Assembly: GCA_905178155.1 (NCBI GenBank)
Contig: CAJINV010000008.1
Location: 2,591,896-2,655,895 of the forward strand
Length of the DNA: 64,000 bases
Reading direction: 5' to 3'
Source: Amoebophrya sp. A120
Lineage: Eukaryota > Sar > Dinophyceae > Syndiniales > Amoebophryaceae
Of the stretch, positions 12,128 through 22,718 are shown piece after piece (position 1 is the first letter of the stretch; every line of letters starts with the position of its first letter). The notes beneath the pieces are model-generated. The model had not been told where the DNA came from and did not search any database. It worked only from the letters and a program-made list of their open reading frames with translations. Position numbers and translations under genes: made by a program.

Positions 12128-13228
12128 CTAATGTCATACTCAACATACTCATCACCATACTGGAGACTCCGATGTCCCATATTAACAAAAGTGAACCCCA
12201 TGAGCACGCATTTTTTGGGCTCTCTTGGATTCCATGCAAAACTTCGAGCTGCGCTTTCATTATCATTACGAGTAGTTTTTCCTATGAATCAACTTCGTCT
12301 TCATCAGTACAGTTTCACTCAAACAGTTTTCCTGTTGGATAGGTGGCTGCTGCAGCGCCAGACGTGGTCACGCCGGCTGTCGCCGTAACCACGGCCGCCG
12401 CGGTGGACATTATTCACCTCTTGCAGGATGCTAATCTACAATACTCAGGGTGTTGTTCGTCTTCACGGATTCTTCATTCTGAATATGCGTTGATGAAGAG
12501 CAACTTGCGACGAGCGTGTTTGCGCTTACGGATTGGAGCTATCGTTATGTTGATTCAAGCTGCTCTCGAAAAACTAAAATCTGTCGCTTCACATTCATTT
12601 TGCAAACGATCATTATTTTCTATTTCTGCATCAAGGTTTATTTACCGAGCGTCGCTTGAGTTTGTGGTCTCTACCCTAATTTTCCACTTATAATCTTGCG
12701 TCCAGAAGTTCGTTGCTACTGATAGCGCCATCACGATCACCGATCGGAATGAAGAAAGAGTAGAATAAAAAAAAACACACGCCCGTTGGGAAGCACAGCT
12801 AACGACAGAATCCTATAGATGCCAATCCAGATGCATTCATATAGCAAAACGCGAAGTCAGTTTTCCTTTTGGCTCAACCGGCGAGATCTCTCCGGGTCCA
12901 GTAAACCGAATCACCCAAGAAACAAACTGTGAACACAGACACAGTGCCCGTGTTCAGGCGGTCTACATTTATTTCAGCCGAGGTATAAAACTCACAGCAC
13001 ATGCAGAACATAGTCATATTGATATTGATTCATATTTATTAGTTCGAGTCGCCGTTGCTAACCTGACATTGCTTGAAGTTGAAATGAAAAAGATCGGGGG
13101 GACATTAGGGTATGAAAAAAGAACAACAGCAGGTGTACTTCATCTACTTCTAACTTTGTCATATGCATGGAAATTTTTTACATGAGCCCCTCACATCTGT
13201 GATGCGGAAGCTCGCCCGCCCCTGTCGC
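12128..13228. other. No supportable gene
   Basis: AT-rich stretch with several short ORFs on both strands and no recognisable product. A minus-strand ORF (12266-12072) overlaps the start of the membrane-protein gene and might contribute its first exon. TTTTGGCTCAA at about 12871 resembles part of the dinoflagellate spliced leader, but the match is short and on the strand opposite the genes. Confidence 0.35.
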
Positions 13229-13351
13229 TTAGGTCGCTTTGGGTCCTCGTCGGAGGACATTTCCACCTTTCTGCACGACCGCAGCAGATGCCTTACTTAT
13301 TCTACCCTTGTTGCTCGCCTTGCTCTGACCGTGGTCTCGTGATTCGCCACG
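13229..13351 (-). pseudogene. Truncated copy of the 3' end of the gene at 15553
   Basis: This stretch encodes SKASNKGRISKASAAVVQKG + GNVLRRGPKAT and a stop. It closely matches the C-terminus of the gene ending at 15553 (NKGGISDASAAVVQKGENVR + GPKAT). DNA similarity extends past the stop (CTGTCGCTTAGGTCGCTTTG is shared). No larger ORF leads into it, so it looks like a partial duplication. It could instead be the last exon of an unrecognised paralogue. Confidence 0.65.
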
Positions 13352-13605
13352 CTCTCATCGCATGAAACGTGAGTAAACGCATGGCGTTTCGAGCTCATCG
13401 CATCAAAACAAAGACAATGACAAACACACAAACATGTTCATATTAAATAAAACTTTAATTTTCACAATTACGAAACCGCAGGTAAGTACTACGGTTACGG
13501 CTACTGACATTGCTTCTTGAAAGCAGCAGCGGAGATCTATGAAAGGTGACATCGTAACTACCCTATCCCTACCCGTAAAACGCTTGAGAAACATTGATAT
13601 ACTTC

Positions 13606-14993
13606 TTAACGGAAGCAGCAAGACAACGCCTTCTTCAGTTTCGAGAACTTAGAAGTCTTCCCCGCGGCTGCCGGTGCGACAGAACTCGAGTCAGACTGGT
13701 ATTCCAGATCCGGGATGTTCGTGGACGCATCAGTGCTAGCGCTCCTGGAACTGATACTACTGCTGCCGCTATTGCTGGCCCAAGTGGTGGCGCTACTGCT
13801 GGAGCTACTGCTGGAGCTACTGCTGATGCTACTTCTCTCACTACTGCCGGCGCTAGCGCCGGGGGTCTCAATCGGTGGGTTCAAGATGTCCTCGAACTCC
13901 TTTATGTCTGGGAGTGGGAGGTGGCTGTTGAGGGTCCAGACCGGCGACTCTGGGGGGGGGACGCCGGCGGCTCTGGGGGAGAGAGGCACGACGACGCTAC
14001 TTTGTAGCAAGGCGCCAGCAAATCAGCAAAGAGCCCGTGCACTTGTTGAAATGACGACGCAGGCGGCTGTGTCCCCGAATTCATTGGGTGCTCCGCAGCA
14101 GTTTCGAAAGACCGACTCTTCATTCTGCCTGCCAAAAGATGCCGGTACTTGTTGCAGTACCGCAACTGTGCATACTCGGGAAACGAGACGCTGCAAGAGC
14201 AAAGGGGACTCTTTCCGACGAGCGCCGTTCCCGTGCACTTTTTGCTCCTCGGATAAAATTCGTCGTCGTCCAAAATCAAGTTCTTACTGGTATCCAGCTC
14301 CATGAAATCTTTCACAAAACCAGCTTTCTTGGCCAGCAGGAAGAAGTCTAGACTTCGCCCCGACTGAAACACTTGCACGGCAAACACGGCGTGTTGTTCT
14401 CCAGACTGGTCCGCCACGGCATCAAACGAACTTTCGTAACCAAGAAGATCTCGCTCCAAGTCACGCAGCTTGCTGATCTCCTGCAGGCTGATCGTTCGCG
14501 CCGAAGCCCAGTTTCTTCCCGGAACAGACTGCAGGTACAGATCCATGTCGGGAATGGGTGGCCTCACTTCCGGATCGGACTCGCCGGCGGGCTGAGACTC
14601 GACGAAACTGCCATGGACGTCCGCAGCCTCATCGACGACGACGTCCGTGTCCTCCTGGGCATCCACCACGTCGTCCAGATCATCTACGTCCTCGTCTAGG
14701 TCATCTACGTCGTCCAGATCACCATCTTGCTGCTGACCCAAGCGCAGTGTCGTCGCGGAACTGCGAGCTGTGCCTGCGCTGGCGCCACTTGTTGCGGCTG
14801 CAGACACTATCAAGAACTTTGGACCGTGCAACTCCGCTTTCACGAAAACCATCAAGCTCGTCCCCGAAAGCATGGACAACCCGGTGAGACAGCACACTGG
14901 GGCGGAAAGCCAGAAGCGCACCCGCGCGAGGAGCTGCATCATCCTTGACGCACTTTCCACCTCGTTGACGAGTTCTTGTCTAGCAATCTGCAC
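13606..14993 (-). CDS. Hypothetical acidic/Ser-rich protein, apparent frameshift
   Basis: Unrecognised. The main frame (14993 to about 13955) starts right after an acceptor-like GGTGCAG and encodes a hydrophobic stretch, a long acidic tract (DLDDVDDLDEDVDDLDDVVD near 14700) and an ordered part (ISLQEISKLRDLERDLLGYE, FAVQVFQSGRSLDFFLLAKK). Near 13951-13960 a run of nine G on the plus strand coincides with a change of frame; the second frame (to 13606) carries DIKEFEDILNPP, a long Ser run and the end KTSKFSKLKKALSCCFR. The basic helix with a CC pair resembles a palmitoylated membrane anchor. An upstream segment at 15325-15150 (MRTEMVREAVLIFILLFTTC) could be a signal-peptide exon, but a phase-consistent splice was not found. 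Confidence 0.5.
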
Positions 14994-15552
14994 CAGTAGA
15001 GAAATTTAGTTTTGTGATCTAGTAAGTAGTTCATTGATACTGATGGACGCGATTGCCAAGAAAAGGAGTGAAGAAATAAGCAAGGCCACCTCATGGAAAA
15101 AAGCAACACCGTTAGACAATAAAAATAGAAATCCGGAAAGCGCACAGTACTTATCGAGAGACGGCAAACCGCGATGATTTGTTTTCTCGCTCTACCTCTA
15201 TCTCTATCAGACTCTCCGACACTAATAAACTGAATCCCCAATGCAACTCTAAGTACACGCTCTCCGCATGTGGTAAAGAGTAAGATAAAGATGAGGACTG
15301 CCTCTCTTACCATTTCTGTCCTCAACGTGGGTACTACAAACTAAACTCATAAGAGGCGCAGAACACATTTTTCTCGTCTCACATTTACAAATATATCACA
15401 CTAGTCATCGATGACGATACGCATACGACACTGCTTGAAATGGACATCAAATTCAAACGTCTCCCTCTACACAAGAAAAATCTTCGAGGGAGGGGCGAGG
15501 ACAGTGCAAAAATAAATAAACAGTGATTCGGAAGCTCGTTCGCTTCTGTCGC

Positions 15553-16813
15553 TTAGGTCGCTTTGGGCCCTCGAACATTTTCACCTTTCTGCACGACCGC
15601 AGCAGATGCGTCACTTATTCCACCCTTGTTGCCCCCCTTCCTCCGACCTTCTCGTGATTCACCACGGTCTTCGGCTACTGCACCGCCCGGAACCGCAGAC
15701 TTCAGTCCCTTGCTTTTGCTCCCCATCCCGGCTGTTGTGCGCAGTTGTGGGCGCTGTGCAGTAGAGAGCTGTTGTGCAGTCGTAAGAGACGCAGTCCCAG
15801 TTGGCGGGATGTCACTTGAGTTTGGCTTGACTTTCGACGACGACGACAAAGCACGTGCGCCTCTTGGTTCAGCTACTGATGAGCTTTTCTCGATTGAAGT
15901 TTTTCTTTTACTCGTCGCGCCTCCCGCAACAGCAGTGGCTGGAGCTGCGTCTTTTGCCCTGCTTGCATTCTTGATGTCCATCCTTCTCTCACCCACTTTT
16001 TCTTCATCCTTACCAGCTGCACCTCCAGCTCCATCGCCCTGCTTCCCAGAAAAGACTCGGCCCTTGTTCTTCCCATTTTTCGCGACTTCCACCTTGTTCG
16101 CCGTAATGCTCATGCTGCTCCCTGCTTTCGCTTGTCTGGCGGCCTCAACAGCCGCATTTTTCTCTCCCGCTTCGGCACTTTTTTTCTCCTGCTGCTCCAA
16201 AAAGCTCTCCACGGACCAGCCAATGCGTAGCTGTTGCATCAGCATACCGTCGAACTTCTGCAACCTCTGCAGAACTTTCTCGTACTGCTTTTTTCTCTCC
16301 GTTCCAGACGATGGGGCCGCGTCGCTCGCGCCGGCAGACACTGGTTGGTCGAGTGGTCCACCGGATGAGAGAGCTGAAGCCGCAGCGATGCTTTCGGCGT
16401 TTTGAAGTTGCGCCGCATGTTCTGTCATCCAGCGCTGTTGGTCTTCTCGCGTCTATGCCTTGCAAACATCAATCTGGGTCTGGAAGTGATGCAGACGAGT
16501 GCAGATTAGATTTTTCGTCCTGGAAGATAAGCATTCATTGCAAAGACTTGCGAGACTCTGACGGTGCTAGATTTATTTTGCATGCCAGACATTTCGGATT
16601 TCGGGGCATGCAAGAATTTGCATCGCTGCAAGTTCCTGAAATTTTTCCCTTCCAGACCCAGACCGACATACCTGCAATGGATAGGGCCACGCTTTCGACG
16701 ATACAGCCAAGCCTGTCTTGCAGCAGCATCAGAAACGGCTGCAGCAGCTCCTTGCGGACGGAGGCAAACACCTTCGCGACCTTTGTTTTCAGCTTGTTCC
16801 TATGCAGGGGCAA
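15553..16813 (-). CDS. Coiled-coil/Lys-Ala-rich protein
   Basis: Unrecognised. The last exon encodes a helical segment (KKQYEKVLQRLQKFDGMLMQ) and then a basic Ala/Gly/Ser-rich tail ending VVQKGENVRGPKAT. An introner-like element at 16454-16683 separates it from an upstream exon encoding KTKVAKVFASVRKELLQPFL and LLQDRLGCIVESVA; the joint reads ESVA-TREDQQRWMTEH. The upstream exon follows an acceptor-like TGCATAG near 16801, so the real 5' end may lie further up, and the gene at 16978-19356 could be its N-terminal part, since both are coiled coil and no promoter region separates them. Confidence 0.5.
16454..16683. mobile_element. Degenerate introner-like element
   Basis: Starts TATGCCTTGCAAACATCAAT + CTGGGTCTGGAA and ends TTCCAGACCCAGAC...CCTGCAATGGATA. 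The inverted ends are clear, but the flanking 5-mers GCGTC and GGGCC do not match. It lies at a coding joint. Confidence 0.7.
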
Positions 16814-16977
16814 AAGACGATCACGATTCGCAGACGTATAAAAAAATTGCGGATTTACAGATATACAACGCTCTCATTATAGTTTTCAATCACACGACCT
16901 TCATCTTAATTCTTCGCCAAGTCAATGCCGCCCGTGACAGTCTGTGCTGCTGCTGCCCCACCAAGTTAGAATAAACT

Positions 16978-19356
16978 TCAATTGATGGTCGTCGTCATGC
17001 TGAAACTGAATACAATCGGAACAAACCGCTTCCACAACTTTTCATGCAAATCGATGTATACGAAAGCGACATGAACTACGCTTTGCAGGGCGTATTTGAG
17101 CTCACTACGCCGGTCGGTGAAGCGCTCGTACCTCTCGCGATCGAACTTCTCGGTTCGCTCCGCTTCCGCTTTCAGCCGCTGCGCAAATCGGTCCGCCGGA
17201 AACAGCTGCTCGCGAACCTGCTGAAATTCGGTCTTTTGCTTAGTACTTGCCTCTGATTCTCCTTGTTGGTCTTGCTTTATTTTTCCGTTGCCTTCTTCTT
17301 CTTCAACATCTTTCGAAGGTTTGCCCTGCTCGCCAACGAAAAGTAGCAGCTTCTCTCTTTCCTTCCGCTCCAGTTCGTCGCTCAGCTTCTCTTCCTGCAA
17401 CAGAAACTCGTCCTCCTGTTCCACTTTCAGCCGCTTCTCCCGCTCGATCGCGTCATTCAGAAACTTCTGCTCTGCGAGAAGGATGTTCTCCCCCTCTCCT
17501 TTGGGCGCGAGCATCGTGGCGTCCCTCGTCTTCGCCTCAAAAAGCTTCTTGAAGTGCGACAATTTCTGCAGCACCTCCGGAAACATAGCGCCCCAAAAGA
17601 GTTCCTGCTCCTCCTTGGACAACTTTTTCACTTTTTTACCGGACAAAGTACTAGTCCACGACGACGAGGATCGTCCAGGTTGCTGTTGTGCATCAACTAG
17701 TACGCCATCATTAACATCTACACCGCCCTTGTCGCTCGTCATCTTGTCAACAGCTTCCGGCAACAAGTTCAGCTCCAGGTCCAAATCGCCCCGTTTATTC
17801 CCTTTCGAAGTAGCTGAAGCGTTGCTAGAATTATTCGTGGCCGGAGATAGTGGAAACGAACAGGAGGAGGAAAGCAAAACCCGGGCAAAGGAACAGAGTG
17901 CGTCGACCACGAGCGTAAGAATGACTTCCTTCCAAAAGTCCTTGGTCGCAATCCCGAACTCGAAATGGTCATCGCCGCGCACGAACAGTGAAATGCGCAC
18001 GTACTCCCGCAACTCCTGCAGCTGAGCGTCCTCCGGCCGGGGTCCGGCCAGGTAGGCCGGAAGCACGACCGGCGATGAGCTTGGATGTGTTCCGTCTGCT
18101 AGCAGGAGCTGCGCACCGTCTGTAGTAGTCGGATCCGCGAAACTGGAATTCGCTTTGATGTTCTTGTCCCCACCAAGGAGACCCTGGTGGCCCTTGAGGT
18201 CTTTGTGCGCCCCGCGGGCGGTTGGAACCTTGATTGCGGCCGTGAGTTTCTGTCGCTTTTTCTCGAGCACGCGGTCCAGGTCGAGCGAAAAAAGAACATC
18301 GGGTCCGCCGCGAATCACCGCGAGATTGCTCACCTGGTCCTCCGCGTCGAAACTTTGCCTCTTGTTCTTCGCGACGCTGGCAGAAGTTTTATTGCGTGCC
18401 CGTCCCACCAGCCGCTTGTCGTGGTCCTGAACAGAAGGTAATAGTAGAGGTGCTGACTTTAATATTGCGCTCTTATCTTCAGCCTTCGCGCTGGCATCTT
18501 GTTCCCGACTTTGATGCTTTTTTACTTTGCCTTTCTGCACCAGCAGCCTCTGGTCTTTAGTATCCTTCTTTTTCTTCTTCTTTTTCGTTTTGCCATTTGG
18601 TATTATGTCCTCATTTTCCTTTTTCTTTCTTGCCTTTTTCCGGACCTCCTTTTGTTCTTGCGCTCGGGTTTTTAGCTGCTTTTTCGCTTTCTTCTTTCTA
18701 ACCAAACTGATATTAATGTCATGGCTCGTCGTGCCAGCCACGCCAGCACTCGCCGCGGGCACGGCAAAGGTACTCTTACTTTTTCCGTCGCGGTCGACAA
18801 GGTCCATCTTGTTCGCGCTCGCCGCATTGCTTTTCCCGACAGGAATAGCTCGGGCGATGGACGACGAGGAACTGCTTGCGCCACCGCCGATTGTGGGCTC
18901 GCGGCCATGCTCAGGAGTCGTCTCAATGTACTTCTGCCGCAAAAACTGCGCCAGTTCTTTTCGGGACGCTTTCGGAATCTTTTTGTGGAATAGCCCCCAC
19001 TCGCTCCGTGGAGTTACCAGGTACAGAGTCTTCAAGCTCTCTGCAGACATAGGCGCAGCAGAAGTGCTGCCGCTTGCTGGACTTATTTTGTTGCCTTCTA
19101 CTCCGGGCGACGCAGCCAGCCGGGACGGATTAGATTTCTTGACCATGGTGTACTGTCCTGGTGCTGTGCTTGACGTGGCGCCGCTACTGCTCGTCTTGTG
19201 TTCATCTTGCGCTTTCAGCAGGCGAGCCTTCTCATTCGCGTTGCTCGCGGGTCGTTTCCCATCAGCGTTGGTTCCTGGCCTGGCGACCTCGTTCGACGAA
19301 GCATTGTTTTGGCTTTTGCCCTTCGTGTTCTTGGAAGCCACACCAGCCGTGAACAT
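16978..19356 (-). CDS. Large basic coiled-coil protein, unknown
   Basis: Unrecognised, 792 codons in one frame from MFTAGVASKN at 19356. The order is a Ser/Asn-rich N-terminus; a small ordered block (SLKTLYLVTPRSEWGLFHKK, ASRKELAQFLRQKYIET); a strongly basic run with several poly-Lys stretches around residues 230-290; a second ordered block (LREYVRISLFVRGDDHFEFG, FWKEVILTLVVDALCSFARV); and a long charged coiled coil ending in FDRERYERFTDRRSELKYAL. The poly-Lys blocks could act as nuclear or nucleolar targeting signals, but that is inference. The C-terminal ...FSMTTTIN end may be intron read-through, with the true continuation in the exon near 16801. Confidence 0.65.
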   Translation of the reverse strand: MFTAGVASKNTKGKSQNNASSNEVARPGTNADGKRPASNANEKARLLKAQDEHKTSSSGATSSTAPGQYTMVKKSNPSRLAASPGVEGNKISPASGSTSAAPMSAESLKTLYLVTPRSEWGLFHKKIPKASRKELAQFLRQKYIETTPEHGREPTIGGGASSSSSSIARAIPVGKSNAASANKMDLVDRDGKSKSTFAVPAASAGVAGTTSHDINISLVRKKKAKKQLKTRAQEQKEVRKKARKKKENEDIIPNGKTKKKKKKKDTKDQRLLVQKGKVKKHQSREQDASAKAEDKSAILKSAPLLLPSVQDHDKRLVGRARNKTSASVAKNKRQSFDAEDQVSNLAVIRGGPDVLFSLDLDRVLEKKRQKLTAAIKVPTARGAHKDLKGHQGLLGGDKNIKANSSFADPTTTDGAQLLLADGTHPSSSPVVLPAYLAGPRPEDAQLQELREYVRISLFVRGDDHFEFGIATKDFWKEVILTLVVDALCSFARVLLSSSCSFPLSPATNNSSNASATSKGNKRGDLDLELNLLPEAVDKMTSDKGGVDVNDGVLVDAQQQPGRSSSSWTSTLSGKKVKKLSKEEQELFWGAMFPEVLQKLSHFKKLFEAKTRDATMLAPKGEGENILLAEQKFLNDAIEREKRLKVEQEDEFLLQEEKLSDELERKEREKLLLFVGEQGKPSKDVEEEEGNGKIKQDQQGESEASTKQKTEFQQVREQLFPADRFAQRLKAEAERTEKFDRERYERFTDRRSELKYALQSVVHVAFVYIDLHEKLWKRFVPIVFSFSMTTTIN

Positions 19357-20400
19357 TTTGCTCCTGCAATTCAGAAGAATCTCAAGTTCAAGTTGTAAAA
19401 GTAAAACGATGCCGCGCGAAAAGTGAATCGAAAGCCTCTGCTGCGCAAGAACTCACGAAACTACCGTTCGCAGAAAAACTTTGCGACAGGCACAGGCTCG
19501 CTTGATTGCGGATATAGGATAAAAATGTGTATGTGTCGTCAAACTCAAAGTCAAAGCGTAACAAAAACGATCTACATGAGTTTCTAGTTGTACGTACCGT
19601 AGCCACTGCTTACACAAAAAAAGCCGTATAGTTCACATCAATGTCAACATAGAAATCGAAAGTAAGTATGATCCAACTACTCTTTCGGTAGCACAACATG
19701 AACATACCATTTTTCGGGAAAAATAGAGAAGACGAACTGCGAATCAAAACTATATTAAGAAATCCACGATTTTGGTCTGATGCACCTGATTTTGATATGA
19801 TAAATAAGCGTAGCGTTCGTCTGCAGTGCCCGATGCAGCTCCGCAACTCAAATCTCTCGCAGTCGTCGTCCCTCTCACGGAAAAGCTATCTGCAGAAGAT
19901 CCGCATCTGACCTGCGCCGGTAGAAGAATACTACCGGTTTGCGATCTTCAACGTGGACAAGAAAAACGGCTTCGATCCAGATCGGGATCCACTTGTTGTA
20001 TTCTCAATTTGGGTCAGGATGAATGGTCCACCAGCGTTAGATCAACTTGTAGTTTTTCACACTTATTAACAAGCGGGCACCGAATAACACCACAAGACGA
20101 AGTGACAAAGAACAGGAGCTGACGAAGCAAAAAAAACCAGGCACGACCAAGCCTGTCGGTGCCTTTTTTGGCTCTGCTTGCCAGAAATGCGAGCAGCATA
20201 GATTAATGTTGTAGTTGATGTGGCTTTACATCGTACAAATTCCTATGTATCAAGAACAGTGCGTCGGCTCTGTTCCAAAAAGTAGATGCCTTCGAAATTT
20301 GATCTTGGAGGCAGTGTGTATGTGTCGCAAATTTTTCACAATAATCGCTTTGTCTTCATTATCGTCGTGTTAATGTAAGGATTTCATCTACTACTTGTTA
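19357..20400. other. No supportable gene
   Basis: Intergenic between the coiled-coil gene and eIF4E. It is AT-rich, has only short overlapping ORFs on both strands, and shows no family resemblance or introner-like ends. Confidence 0.4.
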
Positions 20401-21893
20401 TCATCCTTTCTTTTGCGGCAGCCGATAGAGCACGGCTTTTCTTTCCTCTTCCAACGATAGGCACTTCAGAACGCCATTCCACGCTTCCAGTTGTATTGGT
20501 GTACTTTTCAACGTACCAGCCGTAGCCTGTTGCGAGTGAGTCGTTTCTTGCCCGTGCCCGGGGGCGGCATAATAATAATTAGAGGCATCTTCACCTCCGC
20601 CTCCGTGCTTCGCTATCGCCTTCTGTGAAGCCGCCTTGAGTATTCGCGCAAATTTCTGCCCCGTTTTCCTGCACTGGCGCTCGTCGGCGAAGGTGTTCAG
20701 CCAGAGCTCAATTTTGACGACGTTTCGCTCTCTGGGACACAGCAACACCCCAATAACGTCGTCGGAAAACTGCCCGGCCACCAGGTTGGTCACCACGTCC
20801 ACCCACATCTCGTCTACCTCCACCGGAAGAGTCTGATGGTTTTTGGGAAGATTTGCATTTGTATTTGCTGAAATGCATACGCAACTGCTACGGAGTACAT
20901 GGAGGAAGACATAGTTAGTACAAACAAACTGTTGAACATGAACAATTGATTGGTTTTATAAATCCTTTTCCTACGGATACACCACATGAAAGAAGGTGCT
21001 GCAACTCCGACTGGAACCAAGAACATGCATATTGAACGAGAAAGTCAAAGAACTCCAACCCGTCCCGCCATCGAGACATATATATGATTCTACTCTCAAA
21101 CCGACTCGAAGAGCAGTAGTACCTCCTTTGCCCTCAACCTGCAGTCCCACCTGGCTCGGGAGTCCGAGCTGGCCGCCGAGGGAAAATACCCGTCCTTGAA
21201 GTACGCGATTGCGTCCACGTACTTGTCGCTCGTGCTCACCACCGCCGACAAGTGTTCATCCTCCAATTTCGCAAACACGGACTGCACAATCTTGGACGGC
21301 TTCTCCACGTTCTGGAAGATCGCCTGGAACCGCTCCACGGTCGAAAACTTGCAAATGCGGACCATCTGGTACTCCTCAAAGTTCTTGCTGTCGAAGGCCC
21401 CGGCCTGGATGCGCGTGAACAGGGAAAAGGAATCCTTCAACGGCAGCTGAAAATCCTCGTCGTCCGACGCAAAATCGGACAAATCCGAACCCGTCAAGTT
21501 GCTCCTTGCATCGTTCTCGTTATCATGATCATTGTGTTTGTCGTCGTCGAGAACTCCAAGAAGATGTTGAGCCCCGTCGTCGTCTGTTATTTCGAGCGCC
21601 AGCGACGCTGTCGTGCAAGGTGTCGTGGTTAATGGTGTCCTGGCATGCCGTTCTTTGTCTTTGGAGGTCTTCGAGCATTTTACAGGCGTCACACCGCATT
21701 TTTGCTCCGTAGAGGTCGTAAGCACAAACTCCGGAGAAGCAGGCACCACTTGCCGCTCTGCGGTGTCGCTACTTCCGGTGGATCTGTCGCACATTTTTTG
21801 CTCGGAAGAAACGGGTATAGGCCGGAGCCGGTCGTCGATTCCACTACGCAACCGTTGCCGGATAGTAGTTTCAGCCGAATATACTCTGATCAA
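20401..21893 (-). CDS. Divergent eIF4E-family protein
   Basis: eIF4E binds the mRNA cap in translation initiation. Exon 1 runs to 21123 (donor GTACTACTGC) and exon 2 from 20832 (acceptor CATCAG) to 20401, both phase 0. Family landmarks are CKFSTVERFQAIFQNVEKPS, AYFKDGYFPS, EMWVDVVTNLVAGQFSDDVI, GVLLCPRERNVVKIELWLNT and GQKFARILK. Compared with human eIF4E, the two tryptophans that stack on the cap align to non-aromatic residues here (the W before LRLISKF aligns to E; the W of PMWEDE aligns to A), and about 20 residues are inserted after KIVQSVF. The W of IELW is kept. A long acidic, Ser/Thr-rich N-terminus precedes the core, so the start at 21893 is uncertain (an acceptor-like TTGATCAG lies just upstream). 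Cap binding is doubtful. Confidence 0.8.
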
Positions 21894-22718
21894 GTATGTA
21901 CGTAATCCTAATTGCCAAAGAAAAAGCGGGAGAGCGGAATTGTTACTCGAAAACGATACTTACATACTGCAGGTCATAAATCCATTTTTGATCCTGTTAC
22001 AAAAGTTTCTTTCGTTCAAGGTTGCCTCTTGATTGGCTTCAATTCTTTTGAAAAACTATCAACAAAGGGAGCCGAAGGCACGACAAAGATCCGGTTCTTT
22101 TTTTCCCAGCATACCAGATCGTTCCTTTCGCGAATTATCAAATGGATCTTCTACCTAGTACAACATTGGCTCATGCATTTATTTTCTGGACATGATAGAT
22201 AAGGATTTTTTCACATGTGGATCACGATCGGTTTCAAGCTTGTGCTCGACGACGACAAGATCCATGAAATTGCTAGATCGCTTGATCATCAAGTAGTGCC
22301 GAAAAAGTAAGTAGAAAGATCGACTTTTCGTACAATTTTCATGATGTGCTTGGGGTTGGGATCATTGCACTGTACTTTTACAACACTCAAATTTCGATTC
22401 CAGAGGTGAAAGTAGTAGCAGGATCCTTAGGCCATAGTCCTTTTCTTCGTAATTTGATTGTGCGGTGATAAAATTCCACAAACTGAAGATGCGGGCATTC
22501 TTACCTTGCTCAAGACATGCAGATGTTCTTCGTCTGACTATTTCTGACTTCGCGAATCTCCGATGCTGCAGAGCTGCAGGTGCTGGTAACATGTTGTCCG
22601 CTCGACCCGCTGTTGTCATGAAGGAGTTGCTTGCACAATGACACTCATCAGGCTTCACCTGAAAAGCGCATGTCCTATGAAAGAAGAAATCCGCGATCGG
22701 TATCTATCGCCGCTTTTC
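21894..22718. other. No supportable gene
   Basis: Spacer upstream of eIF4E and downstream of the mitochondrial-type gene. A minus-strand ORF at 22658-22362 has no recognisable features. Nothing else is seen. Confidence 0.4.

Noticed and set aside
12868-12884. TTTTGGCTCAA resembling the dinoflagellate spliced leader
   Set aside because: Only 11 bases match, the site is on the strand opposite to the genes, and no donor GT follows at the right place. Chance is likely.
15563-16405. Plus-strand 280-codon ORF resembling a membrane protein
   Set aside because: Antisense shadow of the Ala/Lys-rich minus-strand gene ending at 15553.
18527-19426. Plus-strand 299-codon Phe/Leu-rich ORF
   Set aside because: It is the antisense of the Lys/Glu/Ser-rich coiled-coil gene; the apparent hydrophobicity comes from complementing AAG/GAA codons.
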